DNA from: Corynebacterium doosanense CAU 212 = DSM 45436
GTDB lineage: Bacteria; Actinomycetota; Actinomycetes; Mycobacteriales; Mycobacteriaceae
Direction of reading: 5' to 3'
Assembly (NCBI RefSeq): GCF_000767055.1
Contig: NZ_CP006764.1
Location: 930,001-994,000, forward strand
DNA: 64,000 nucleotides
Part shown: positions 28,106 through 36,421 of the stretch, piece by piece
Position numbering within the stretch: the first letter of the stretch is position 1
Layout of the letters: each line of letters opens with the position of its first letter
Made by a program: the position numbers and the translations under genes
Notes under the pieces: model-generated
What the model saw: the letters and a program-made list of their open reading frames with translations, nothing else
Told to the model about the DNA's origin: nothing
Databases searched by the model: none

Positions 28106-29185
28106 CTAATCCCATTCTTTCTTTGACTCTGCCGAGCCGTGCAAATAGTCCGGAATCTGCCGCGCGCGGGCGGTTACGGGGTCGACGGGTGGAGCGTCGT
28201 GCCGAGCGCGGGTGGAGATGTCCATGTCCGCGAGCTTGCGGGCCGTGACCATCACCCGTGAGTCCAGCGAGCCGAGGGTGGAGTTGTAGGCGTCGACCGC
28301 CTTCTCCAGGTTTTTGCCGATGCGCGAGTAGTGCTCGCCGAAGTTGTGCAGGCGCTGGTGCAGTTCCCGGCCGAGGCGTTGGATCTCGTGCGCCTTGTCG
28401 GCGATGTCCTCCTGTTGCCAACCCAGTGCGACCGTCCGGAACAGCGCGAACAGGGTTGAGGGCGTGGCCACCACGATGTTGCGGGAGAAGGCGTAGTCCA
28501 GCAGCTCGGGGTCGACGGTGAGCGCGGCATCGAGGAACGGGTCCGCGGGCACGAAGGCGACCACGAACTCCGGGGTGGGAGAGAACGCGTCCATGTAGTT
28601 TTTGTCCGAGAGCTGCGTGACATGCGTGCGCAGCAGGTGGGCGTGGCGGCGCATGTAGGCGGCCTGCTCCTCCGGGTCCTCGGTCTCCATGGCGTCGAGG
28701 TACGCGGTGAAGGGCACCTTGGCGTCGACGATGAGCTGCCGGCCCCCGGAGAGCCGCACCACCAGGTCTGGGCGCAGCACCCTGTCACCGAGACGGGTGG
28801 AGACCTGGGTGTCGAAGTCGCAGTGGCGCACCATCCCGCCGAGCTCGACGACCCGCTCCAGCTGCATCTCTCCCCAGCGGCCGCGAATCTGCGGCGCGCG
28901 CAGTGCGGTGACGAGCTTGTCCGTGCGGTCGGTGAGCTTCGACGAGGTCCGGGTCATCGCCTGCACCTGGCTGACCAGCGCGGAGTAGGTGCTCGCGCTG
29001 TCCTTCTCCAGGGAGCTCAGCTGCCCGCCGAGTTTGTCCACCGCGGACTCCAGCGGTGCGAGCTGGCGCACGAACTCGATCGCCTCGGTGTCGGGGGTCT
29101 CCGGCGTGCGCGCCGAGCGCCACAACCAGCCGATGACCACGCCCAATGCCAGGCCGATGAAGAGGGCGAGAAAGAAAGAAACCAT
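28106..29185 (-). CDS. rmuC: DNA recombination protein RmuC
   Basis: The ATG at 29185 gives 359 residues. It has an N-terminal membrane helix (FFLALFIGLALGVVIGWLWR), a coiled coil (LESAVDKLGGQLSSLEKD) and the RmuC PD-(D/E)XK-like domain (RGRWGEMQLERVVELGG, LVVDAKVPF-type segment LIVDAKVPFTAYLDAM, VVAFVPADPFLDAAL). RmuC limits inversions at inverted repeats in E. coli. A GTG about 30 bp upstream is less likely because it would precede the membrane anchor with unrelated residues. Confidence 0.92.
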   Translation of the reverse strand: MVSFFLALFIGLALGVVIGWLWRSARTPETPDTEAIEFVRQLAPLESAVDKLGGQLSSLEKDSASTYSALVSQVQAMTRTSSKLTDRTDKLVTALRAPQIRGRWGEMQLERVVELGGMVRHCDFDTQVSTRLGDRVLRPDLVVRLSGGRQLIVDAKVPFTAYLDAMETEDPEEQAAYMRRHAHLLRTHVTQLSDKNYMDAFSPTPEFVVAFVPADPFLDAALTVDPELLDYAFSRNIVVATPSTLFALFRTVALGWQQEDIADKAHEIQRLGRELHQRLHNFGEHYSRIGKNLEKAVDAYNSTLGSLDSRVMVTARKLADMDISTRARHDAPPVDPVTARARQIPDYLHGSAESKKEWD

Positions 29186-29218
29186 GGCCGTCACTGTGTC
29201 ACACGGCGTGGACACCGG

Positions 29219-29231
29219 CGCTTATCGACGC
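29219..29231 (-). repeat. Recurrent word GCGTCGATAAGCG, perfect copy containing a stop codon
   Basis: Minus-strand perfect copy. Its TAA is the stop codon of the AI-2E family gene (CGT-CGA-TAA). Confidence 0.7.
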
Positions 29232-30640
29232 CGTAATCCACCGATCGTGCGGTCGAACAGTTCGCTTCCCCGCTGTGCGGCGCGGCGACCGCGGGCGAAG
29301 TGCTGGCCGGGCTCGGCCTTGGCCGGGGCGGGCGAGGGGTCCTCCTCTACGGGCACGGTGATGTCATCGAACTGCAGGTGATTTTCACGCCACTGCTCAC
29401 GCATGGCGCGGCCCTGTTCGTCGCCAAGCTGGCCGATCGCCCGGCCCTCCGGCGTCTCCCATTCGATCTCCTCGGAGGTCTTTTCGCCCGCATGGATGGC
29501 GGTCATGTCGATGAGATAACGCATGACCACGGCCAGCACGGCGGTGACGGGGACGGCGAGGAACGCGCCCATGATGCCGAAGAGGCCGCCACCGACGACA
29601 ACCACCACGAGGATGATCACCGGGTGCAGCGACATCGCCCGCGACTGGAGGATGGGGGAGAGGATGTTCCCCTCGAGCTGCTGGACGGCGATGATGAGAA
29701 TGAGTACGAGAATCGCCTGCTTGAAGCCCAGCGACACCAGCGCGACCAGCACCGCCATCGCGCCGGCGGACACGGCGCCGACGTAGGGGATGAAGCCGGC
29801 GATGAAGGTGATGATCGCCAGCGTCAGTGCCATGGGCACGCCGATCGCCCAGAGACCGAGGCCGATGAAGAACGCGTCGATGGCCGAGACGATGGCCTGC
29901 GCGCGGACGTACCCGCCGAGGGTTCCCCACGATCGGGTGAGCACCTCGGTGGCGTGCCAGCCGGCGCGGTGGCCGAGGACGTCGCGAAGCCAGGGGAGGA
30001 AGCGGTGGCCGTCCTTGAGGAAGAAGATCACCAGGACCAGCACCATGAAGAGGGTGACCACCAGGGATGTCGCCGTGGAGATGCCGCTGACCACGCCGCC
30101 GGCGATGTCGCCGGCCTGGCCCTGGATCCAGCTGACGATGTCATTGACCACCTCGTTGAGATCGTCGCTGTCCAGTTCCATCGGCGGGCCCTGGGCCCAC
30201 AGCTGGAGGCGCTGGATTCCCTCGAGAGCCTGCAGGTAGAGCAACTGGGACTGGTTGACCACGTTGGGGGCGATGAGCGCGATGAGCCCGCCTACGACAC
30301 CGAAGAATGCGAGCACCGACAGGATCGCCGCGAGAACCGACGGGAAGCCGTGCCGGCGCATCCACGTGGTCGGGGGAGCGAGCACCGTGCACACGATCAG
30401 GGCGAGCAGCACCGGCAGAACGCCGGACCAGAACTGGCCCATGAATTTGACTGTCACGTAGCCCGCGAGCGCGATGACCAGCAGCCGCACCGCCCACAGG
30501 GCCACCTGCTTGAGCCAGTTGGCCACGACGACGGAGCGGTCGATTTGGTCGTGTTGGGCGTCGTAGAGCCTCAGGTCGTCGACATCCGGCTGCGATGCGG
30601 CGGTCGGGCCCGGCTGGGTTTCGTCGGGGGAGTCAGTCAC
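29222..30640 (-). CDS. AI-2E family transporter (PerM/YdiK-like)
   Basis: The GTG at 30640 gives 472 residues. About eight membrane helices lie between residues 50 and 390, with family segments GFPSVLAAILSVLAFFGVV, FFLKDGH and FIPYVGAVSAGAMAVLVALV. The C-terminal 80 residues are charged and cytoplasmic. The family includes AI-2 exporters and Na+/H+ antiporter-like members; substrate here is unknown. It lies 36 bp before rmuC on the same strand and diverges from ychF. Confidence 0.86.
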   Translation of the reverse strand: MTDSPDETQPGPTAASQPDVDDLRLYDAQHDQIDRSVVVANWLKQVALWAVRLLVIALAGYVTVKFMGQFWSGVLPVLLALIVCTVLAPPTTWMRRHGFPSVLAAILSVLAFFGVVGGLIALIAPNVVNQSQLLYLQALEGIQRLQLWAQGPPMELDSDDLNEVVNDIVSWIQGQAGDIAGGVVSGISTATSLVVTLFMVLVLVIFFLKDGHRFLPWLRDVLGHRAGWHATEVLTRSWGTLGGYVRAQAIVSAIDAFFIGLGLWAIGVPMALTLAIITFIAGFIPYVGAVSAGAMAVLVALVSLGFKQAILVLILIIAVQQLEGNILSPILQSRAMSLHPVIILVVVVVGGGLFGIMGAFLAVPVTAVLAVVMRYLIDMTAIHAGEKTSEEIEWETPEGRAIGQLGDEQGRAMREQWRENHLQFDDITVPVEEDPSPAPAKAEPGQHFARGRRAAQRGSELFDRTIGGLRRR

Positions 30641-30712
30641 GCGGTCTATATTGCCCCACGAACGGGTACTCGGGGCAAGGGGTGGGCCTGTGGTGGGATA
30701 GCATGGCCGATT

Positions 30713-31792
30713 GTGAGCCTTACTCTTGGAATCGTCGGCCTGCCCAATGTTGGCAAGTCCACCCTGTTCAACGCCCTGACCCGTAACGACGTCCTGGCGG
30801 CCAACTACCCGTTCGCCACGATCGAGCCCAACGTCGGCCTCGTCGAGCTTCCTGACGCCCGCCTGGGCCGCCTCGCCGAGATCTTCGGCTCCGAGCGCAT
30901 CCTGCCCGCGACGGTGTCGTTTGTAGACATCGCGGGGATCGTCAAGGGCGCCTCCGAGGGTGAGGGCATGGGCAACGCCTTCCTCGCGAACATCCGCGAG
31001 GCAGACGCCATCTGCCAGGTCGTACGCGCTTTTACCGACGACAACGTCATCCACGTCGAGGGCCGCGTCGACCCGGCCGTGGACATCTCCGTGATCAACA
31101 CCGAGCTGATCCTCGCCGACCTGCAGACCATTGAGAAGGCCCTGCCGCGTCTGGAGAAGGACGCGCGCAAGGACAAGTCTCTGACCGAGGTTGTGGCCGA
31201 GGTGCAGAAAGCGCAGGCCGTGCTGGAGGATGACCGGACGCTGTTCTCGGCTTCTTCGGACGTGGATCTTGGGAAGCTGCGTGACTTGCACCTGATGACC
31301 GCCAAGCCGTTCCTCTACGTGTTCAACTCGGATGAGGCTGTGCTGACTTCTCCTGAACGCCGCGCTGAGCTGGCTGCGATGGTCGCGCCCGCGGAGTGTG
31401 TGTTCCTGGACGCGCAGACGGAGACCGAGCTGCTCGAGCTTGACGAGGACGAGGCCCTCGAGCTGCTCGAATCAGTGGGGCAGACGGAGCCGGGTCTGGC
31501 GACGCTGGCTAAGGCTGGCTTTGCGACGCTCGGCCTGCAGACCTATCTGACCGCCGGGCCGAAGGAGTCGCGCGCCTGGACGATCCACCAGGGCGACACC
31601 GCGCCGCAGGCTGCCGGCGTGATCCACACGGACTTTGAAAAGGGCTTCATCAAGGCAGAGATTGTGTCGTTTGATGACCTGGACGCTGCTGGTTCGATGG
31701 CTGAGGCGAAGTCTGCCGGAAAGGTTCGGCAGGAGGGTAAGGACTACGTCATGAGTGATGGCGACGTGGTGGAATTCCGCTTCAACGTTTAA
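30713..31792 (+). CDS. ychF: Redox-regulated ATPase/GTPase YchF (Obg family)
   Basis: The GTG at 30713 gives 359 residues. G1 GLPNVGKSTLFNAL, G3 DIAGIVKGASEGEGMGN and the C-terminal TGS domain ending DVVEFRFNV are visible. The G4 region reads FNSDE instead of NKxD, as expected for YchF, which prefers ATP. It binds ribosomes and affects oxidative stress responses. Its last codons (31760-31792) are repeated downstream at 32454 and 33640, so the present 3' end may have been supplied by an inserted element. Confidence 0.96.
   Translation: MSLTLGIVGLPNVGKSTLFNALTRNDVLAANYPFATIEPNVGLVELPDARLGRLAEIFGSERILPATVSFVDIAGIVKGASEGEGMGNAFLANIREADAICQVVRAFTDDNVIHVEGRVDPAVDISVINTELILADLQTIEKALPRLEKDARKDKSLTEVVAEVQKAQAVLEDDRTLFSASSDVDLGKLRDLHLMTAKPFLYVFNSDEAVLTSPERRAELAAMVAPAECVFLDAQTETELLELDEDEALELLESVGQTEPGLATLAKAGFATLGLQTYLTAGPKESRAWTIHQGDTAPQAAGVIHTDFEKGFIKAEIVSFDDLDAAGSMAEAKSAGKVRQEGKDYVMSDGDVVEFRFNV
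31760..31792 (+). repeat. ychF 3'-end repeat, copy A (functional ychF terminus)
   Basis: The last ten sense codons and TAA of ychF, encoding GDVVEFRFNV. The sequence GGCGACGTGGTGGA is shared exactly with copy B; remaining differences are synonymous. Confidence 0.85.
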
Positions 31793-31794
31793 TC

Positions 31795-31809
31795 GAGTTC
31801 CGGTTCAAC
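31795..31809 (+). repeat. ychF 3'-end repeat, short scar copy A'
   Basis: GAGTTCCGGTTCAAC lies two bases after the ychF stop and repeats codons for EFRFN with one mismatch to copy A at the Arg codon and one at Glu. It may be a scar of an earlier insertion. Confidence 0.55.
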
Positions 31810-31920
31810 CTCTCGATCGCATGGCCTCAAACACTCTGTCGGCTGTGAAATGATGCTGGTGGGCGTGTGCGTCTGCCAGCAGATTCATCGGGGTGGGATG
31901 CGTGAGGGAAAGGCTGAATT

Positions 31921-32409
31921 GTGAGTTGGAAGGGGCCGACTGCACTTTTTGCGGCGTGGGTAATCCACGACCTCGAAGAGGCGTTCGCGTTTCCTGCATC
32001 CTGCGATCGTCTCGTGGATCGCACTGGTATAGAACAACTCAGAATCACGCCGCAGCAATCGTGGATCGCCGTGGGTCTGATGGGAATTCTGGTGGCGGTG
32101 GCGTGTGGCTGCGGCGGGCGCTCTACCGGTAAGTCGGCGATCTATCGGGCAGTCGTTGCCGGGCTGGAAGCCCACGTCGTGACTCACCTCGGCGCTTCAG
32201 TCGCGCAGCGTGGTTACACCGCCGGAGTTGTGACGGCTTTGCCGATCATGCTTCCCGGGGCACTCATGGCACGTCGAGAACTCCAGCGGGACGGGTGCGA
32301 GCTGCGGTTTCGGGACACGGTCAACGGCGTCGCATTGCTCCTGCCCGCCGCCCTGGTATGCCAGGTGGTCGCACGACTGATCCGTCGGGTGTCCGCGGCC
32401 AAGAACTGA
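31921..32409 (+). CDS. HXXEE domain-containing membrane protein (module 1 cargo)
   Basis: The GTG at 31921 gives 162 residues. The family-defining H-x-x-E-E motif is in FAAWVIHDLEEAFAFP (about 10-25). Three to four hydrophobic segments follow (WIAVGLMGILVAVACGCG, AGVVTALPIMLPGAL, GVALLLPAALVCQVVA), as in HXXEE integral membrane proteins of unknown function. It is the only gene between ychF repeat copies A and B. Codon use and GC are less extreme than in the flanking core genes. Confidence 0.75.
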   Translation: MSWKGPTALFAAWVIHDLEEAFAFPASCDRLVDRTGIEQLRITPQQSWIAVGLMGILVAVACGCGGRSTGKSAIYRAVVAGLEAHVVTHLGASVAQRGYTAGVVTALPIMLPGALMARRELQRDGCELRFRDTVNGVALLLPAALVCQVVARLIRRVSAAKN

Positions 32410-32453
32410 CCGGAAAAGCAAGAAACGGCATGTCGTGTGAGGTTGGTATGTGC

Positions 32454-32486
32454 GGCGACGTGGTGGAGTTTAGGTTCAACGTGTGA
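32454..32486 (+). repeat. ychF 3'-end repeat, copy B
   Basis: A 33-bp segment encoding GDVVEFRFNV and ending TGA. Relative to copy A it differs at five third or synonymous positions plus the stop codon; the encoded peptide is identical. TCGA follows the stop in both copies. Confidence 0.85.
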
Positions 32487-32516
32487 TCGACGGCCGATCA
32501 CCGGGCACGCTGGACT

Positions 32517-33410
32517 TCAGTTCATCTGTGGTCGAGTGGCCCAGGCGTTGACATTGCATTGCTGCTCGGTGTGGTCGCCCGCAGCCACGACTGTTCCGTC
32601 GGCGCGCAGCCCAAGCGAGTGTCTCGCTCCGGCTGCGATCGCTGTGATGCCGGTCCATGACTGGACATCGCACTGGCCGAACTGGTTGTCGCCCGTTCCG
32701 AAGACCCTTCCGGTCTGGCTCAGCGCGAGCGTATGGACGGAGCCGGCCGCCACTGAGGTGATGCTTCTCCACGATGACACCTCGCACTGGCCTCTGCTGT
32801 CGTCGCCGACGGCGACGACGGTGCCGTCTTCGTGTAAGCCGACGGTGTGCAGGTAGCCGGCAGAGACCCCGGACACGTGTGTCCACCGGGCGACGTCGGT
32901 CTGCCCTCGCTGATTGTTGCCAGTTGCGAGGGCTGTGCCGTCGCGTCGAACTGCGACTGTGTGCCAGTCGCCGCACGCGATCGCGACGATCCCGCTCCAC
33001 AACTGCACGTCACACTGTCCTTCCGCGGTGCGACCGGTGGCGACGACCGATCCGTCGGCACGTAGCCCCACGGTGGTCCTCCAGCCGGCGGCTATTGCCG
33101 TGATCTCGCGCCACTGCGTGACGGCGGTCTGCCCGGCGTCGCTCCAGCCGGTAGCAAGTGCAGTCCCATCGGCTCGGAGCCCCACTGTGTGAGACTTCCC
33201 GGTATTGCGGGCCGTGTGGACGCTGCCAGCGGCTACGGCGATGACGTCGGACCAGGGTAGGACGTCACACTCGCCGGCTTGATTGTTGCCAGTGGCAATC
33301 ACGGTCCCGTCCTCGCGTCGCAGCACTGAGTGCCGGTTCCCGGCCGCAAGTACGGTGCGCACGTGGACCTCCTCCGCGGTTCTCGTCGCCACCTGATCGT
33401 AGACCGTCAT
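32517..33410 (-). CDS. RCC1-like beta-propeller repeat protein (module 2 cargo)
   Basis: From the ATG at 33410 the protein has 297 residues built almost entirely of about seven repeats of roughly 41 residues with consensus ITAIAAGxxHTVGLRADGTV-VATGxNxxGQCDVxxW. This is the RCC1 blade pattern and predicts a seven-bladed propeller used for protein binding. No signal peptide, membrane segment or catalytic domain is attached; an upstream ATG at 33566 would add 52 disordered residues. It lies alone between ychF repeat copies B and C, in the opposite orientation to ychF. Confidence 0.8.
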   Translation of the reverse strand: MTVYDQVATRTAEEVHVRTVLAAGNRHSVLRREDGTVIATGNNQAGECDVLPWSDVIAVAAGSVHTARNTGKSHTVGLRADGTALATGWSDAGQTAVTQWREITAIAAGWRTTVGLRADGSVVATGRTAEGQCDVQLWSGIVAIACGDWHTVAVRRDGTALATGNNQRGQTDVARWTHVSGVSAGYLHTVGLHEDGTVVAVGDDSRGQCEVSSWRSITSVAAGSVHTLALSQTGRVFGTGDNQFGQCDVQSWTGITAIAAGARHSLGLRADGTVVAAGDHTEQQCNVNAWATRPQMN

Positions 33411-33639
33411 ACCAGTCGTTGCGGCAACGCCCGTCTCGTGGCCCCAGCGCGACGTGGCAAGGCTACCGACCTCGGAACTCGGACGAGCTCCAGCACTCCC
33501 GCGACCGTAGTGACAGCTCTGGTGCTCGCAGTCGTTCGAGAGCTTGTGATCGTCCCGATCTCCCACATGTGAGCGCCGGAGGGACGGTGAGCGAGCACCG
33601 ACCTATGGGCATAGCTCTCCAAAGGTGATTCGGCTACGG
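33411..33639. other. Gap between the RCC1 gene and repeat copy C
   Basis: This 229-bp stretch should hold the promoter of the RCC1 gene. No other gene is supported; the open reading frame that extends from the RCC1 gene to 33566 has low-complexity, non-repeat sequence. Confidence 0.4.
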
Positions 33640-33669
33640 AATGTGGTTGAGTTTCGGTTTAATGTTTAG
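33640..33669 (+). repeat. ychF 3'-end repeat, copy C
   Basis: AATGTGGTTGAG... encodes NVVEFRFNV and ends TAG. Six of nine codons differ synonymously from copy A. Its last five bases, TTTAG, are the target duplication of the IS1380 element. Confidence 0.8.
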
Positions 33670-35385
33670 CCTTGATCCACCGATGCGAGTATCCGGATCA
33701 AGCCGCGCATGAAATGGAAATGCCCCCTCTGAAATGGGAAAATGATGATGTTCTAAGTCAACCAATCCCGCCCAGAAAGGGGCACCTCTCAGGTGCTATT
33801 CAACCACACACCCGCGTCTGCGTCCCATTCCTTCGACGATGAGAACCTCACCGCAACCACCGGGCTGGTCCCGATCATGGCACTGGCCCAGAAGGCAGGC
33901 CTGCCAGCCCTCGCCGAAGACCGTCTGACCGTGACCACAACCGGGGCGGACAAAGGCGCGAACCCAGCACCGAAACTGGCCACCCTGGTCGCAGGAATGG
34001 CTGCCGGGGCCGACTCGATCGATGACATGAACATCGTCCGCCACGGCGGCATGAAACACCTCTTCGACCGCGTTTACGCCCCTTCGACACTGGGCTCGTT
34101 CCTCCGCTCGTTCGCCTTCGGCCACGTCAGACAACTCGACGCCATCTCCTCCCGCTTCCTGACCAACCTCAACGCGCACACACCGCTGCTGCCCACGAAC
34201 CAGGACAGTGCACAGGCGTCAATGATCTTCGTCGATGTCGACGACACCGTCATCGACGTTCACTCCGCGTCGAAGCAGGGAGCCGGGTTCGGCTACCAAG
34301 GTAGTCGCGGGCTCAACGCACTATTGGCGACCGCATCGACTGCCAGTTCCGGCCAAATCATCGTCGGTCAACGCCTGCGCAAAGGCTCAACCTCCTCAGC
34401 CCGGGGTGCTGACAAATTCGTCTCCGACGCTCTGGCCACCACAACCCGGATCAACTCTGGCACTTCGGTGTTGGTGCGCGCTGATTCGGCATACTACTCA
34501 TCAGGCGTCGTCAAAGCCGCCCACGACGGCGGGGCTCATGTGTCGATCACGGTACGCATGGACAAAAGGGTCAAAGCAGCGATCGGAATGATCAGCGATG
34601 ACTCCTGGACTGGCATCGAATACCCCGAAGCGATCTACGACGAAGATTCCGGGGCATGGATTTCGAAGGCCGAAGTCGCTGAGATCCCATTCACCGCGTT
34701 CACCTCAAAGAAGAAGGCACTGCAAACGACGGGGCGTCTGGTGGTGAGACGCATCCCGGAACTCAACGAAACAAAACGGGCTGCCGGGCAAGACCCGTTG
34801 TTCAACTTGTTCCGGTACCACGCGTTCTTCACCACCGTCGATCAGGATCGTTTCGACACTGTCGCTGCTGATCACATCCATCGCAGACACGCGATCATCG
34901 AGCAGATCAATGCGGAGCTGAAGAATGGTGCCCTGGCGCATATGCCCTCCGGGGTGTTCAACGCCAACGCCGCTTGGCTCGCAGTCGCAGCGATCACGCA
35001 CAACCTGCTGCGGGCTGCTGCCGGAGTCGTTGGTGGACGGATGGGCAAGGTGCGCGCCCAGACGCTGCGAACACGGATCATCAGCGTCCCGGCCCGGATT
35101 GCTCACCGGGCTAGGAAACTGATCCTGCACCTGCCGAGAGCCTGGCCGTGGGCGACGGAGTTCTCACGACTCTGGCAATCGGCGTTGGGACCACCCCGGA
35201 CAGTGTCGATCTGACCAATTCGCCTCTGAAAGGGGGGCCCGAGACCGGAGTTATGGAGGAGCCTCCGGGAAGCTCAGTGTGGAAGAGACCGGTGAGAGAC
35301 CGGGACACTACCTCCTGCCCGCTCATCGTGTCCGAGCTCAAATTCGAGTGAGCCCCCGGACATCAAGCAGATCGGTGGATCAAGG
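33670..35385 (+). mobile_element. IS1380 family insertion sequence, complete, 1716 bp
   Basis: The ends are the 15-bp perfect inverted repeats CCTTGATCCACCGAT (33670-33684) and its complement (35371-35385). They are flanked by the direct repeat TTTAG (33665-33669 and 35386-35390), a target duplication. Length and single transposase gene fit IS1380. The insertion is intact and recent-looking. Confidence 0.85.
33793..35214 (+). CDS. IS1380 family transposase
   Basis: The 473-residue DDE transposase has family segments VDVDDTVIDVHSASKQGAGFGYQG, VLVRADSAYYSSGVV and HIHRRHAIIEQINAELKNGALAHMPSG. It begins with a start upstream of MLFNHTPASASHSF and is full length for the family. It is the only gene of the element. 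Confidence 0.9.
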   Translation: MLFNHTPASASHSFDDENLTATTGLVPIMALAQKAGLPALAEDRLTVTTTGADKGANPAPKLATLVAGMAAGADSIDDMNIVRHGGMKHLFDRVYAPSTLGSFLRSFAFGHVRQLDAISSRFLTNLNAHTPLLPTNQDSAQASMIFVDVDDTVIDVHSASKQGAGFGYQGSRGLNALLATASTASSGQIIVGQRLRKGSTSSARGADKFVSDALATTTRINSGTSVLVRADSAYYSSGVVKAAHDGGAHVSITVRMDKRVKAAIGMISDDSWTGIEYPEAIYDEDSGAWISKAEVAEIPFTAFTSKKKALQTTGRLVVRRIPELNETKRAAGQDPLFNLFRYHAFFTTVDQDRFDTVAADHIHRRHAIIEQINAELKNGALAHMPSGVFNANAAWLAVAAITHNLLRAAAGVVGGRMGKVRAQTLRTRIISVPARIAHRARKLILHLPRAWPWATEFSRLWQSALGPPRTVSI

Positions 35386-35390
35386 TTTAG

Positions 35391-35441
35391 GGGTAAGGGA
35401 ACAGCTTCATTTTCTCAATAGAGCTACCGACAAGAGGCTCG
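35391..35441 (+). promoter_or_regulatory. Short leader before the helicase remnant
   Basis: Before the IS1380 insertion this AT-richer stretch directly followed repeat copy C. CATTTTCTCAATAG contains a weak -10-like sequence. It probably carried the promoter of the downstream helicase gene. Confidence 0.3.
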
Positions 35442-35519
35442 ATGACTTCGTTGCTCACGGACTACCAAGCGAAGTACTACGCGTACGAGTTGCAGCGTAG
35501 GGGTCTGCTGCACGTTTAG
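35442..35519 (+). pseudogene. N-terminal remnant of an SNF2-type DEAD/DEAH helicase
   Basis: The ATG at 35442 opens 25 codons, starting MTSLLTDYQAKYYAYEL. This resembles the start of large SNF2-like helicases found in defence and restriction-type gene clusters, which begin with LLTDYHAKYFAYEL-like residues. The frame runs into the IS3 left end near 35501, which supplies a TAG stop, so everything after about residue 20 is lost. Only a short segment supports the call. Confidence 0.55.
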
Positions 35520-35533
35520 GTGACAGTTGTTAG

Positions 35534-36421
35534 TCACGCCGCGAGGGCGACGTCCTTGGTCATGATGGCCTCGAATTCGATCGGGGTCAAACGTCCCAGA
35601 CGGGCCTGCCGTCGTCGGCGGTGATAGGTCCTCTCGATCCAGGTCACGATCGCGATCCTCAGTTGCTCACGCGTGATCCAGGAACCCCGATCAAGGACGT
35701 TCTTCTGCAGGAGAGAGAAGAACGATTCCATCGCAGCATTGTCGCCGCTCGAACCCACCCTGCCCATAGAACCGACCATGTCGTGGCCGGCCAGAGCACG
35801 CAGGAACTTCCGGCTTCGAAATTGAGATCCTCTGTCCGAATGGACCACGCAACCGACGACGTCACCGCGCATCTGGACCGCGTTCTCAAGTGCTTGGACA
35901 GCCAGGCGGGACTTCATCCTGGAGTCGATGGAGTACCCGACGATGCGCCGGCTGAAGGCGTCTTTGATCGCACAGCAGTAGAGCTTGCCTTCCGCGGTTC
36001 CGTGTTCCGTGATGTCCACGAGCCAGAGTTCATTCGCCCGCGTCGCAGCGAACACATGCCGGGTGCGACCATGCTCATCGACCACGGCGCAGAGATCGTC
36101 ATGGGCGGGCGGACCAGGATTCTTCCCGTTCTTGGCCCGTTTCTTCCCGAACACGGACCACCAGCCATTGCTCGATGTGATCCGCCACGCGGTCCGGTCG
36201 GCCATCGGCTCACCCACATCGCGTGCTTCGTCGGCGAGGAGGCGGTGCCCAAACTCGGGGTCATCCTTGTGGGCGTCGAACAGCGCGTTCGCGCGATACG
36301 CCTCGACCACCTCGTTCGGGGTGACGGGGTCAGCCAGCCACCGGTAGTAGGGCTGGCGGGAGAGCTTGAGCACCCGACACGTCACCGTCACAGGGATCCC
36401 TGCGGCGGCGAGCTCTGTCAC
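35534..36421 (-). CDS. IS3 family transposase OrfB
   Basis: The frame has 295 residues with the HTH_21 segment and the integrase (rve) catalytic core: LWLVDITEHGTAEGKLYCCAIKDAFS (first Asp), VVHSDRGSQFRS (second Asp) and GDNAAMESFFSLLQKN (Glu). It overlaps orfA by a few bases in another frame. Homology continues upstream of the first ATG (RFYPLVTELAAAGIPV), so it is probably made as an OrfAB fusion by -1 frameshifting at a TCAAAAGG-type site. Confidence 0.9.
   Translation of the reverse strand: MTELAAAGIPVTVTCRVLKLSRQPYYRWLADPVTPNEVVEAYRANALFDAHKDDPEFGHRLLADEARDVGEPMADRTAWRITSSNGWWSVFGKKRAKNGKNPGPPAHDDLCAVVDEHGRTRHVFAATRANELWLVDITEHGTAEGKLYCCAIKDAFSRRIVGYSIDSRMKSRLAVQALENAVQMRGDVVGCVVHSDRGSQFRSRKFLRALAGHDMVGSMGRVGSSGDNAAMESFFSLLQKNVLDRGSWITREQLRIAIVTWIERTYHRRRRQARLGRLTPIEFEAIMTKDVALAA

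Noticed and set aside
29300..30700. Plus-strand open frame antisense to the AI-2E transporter that runs into ychF
   Set aside because: Composition is low-complexity His/Asp/Glu-rich and antisense to a clear membrane protein; only the ychF part from 30713 is real.
32295..32486. Small ORF ending in CGDVVEFRFNV
   Set aside because: Its N-terminal part is antisense/out-of-frame to the HXXEE gene; the YchF-like end is explained as repeat copy B and not as a separate gene.
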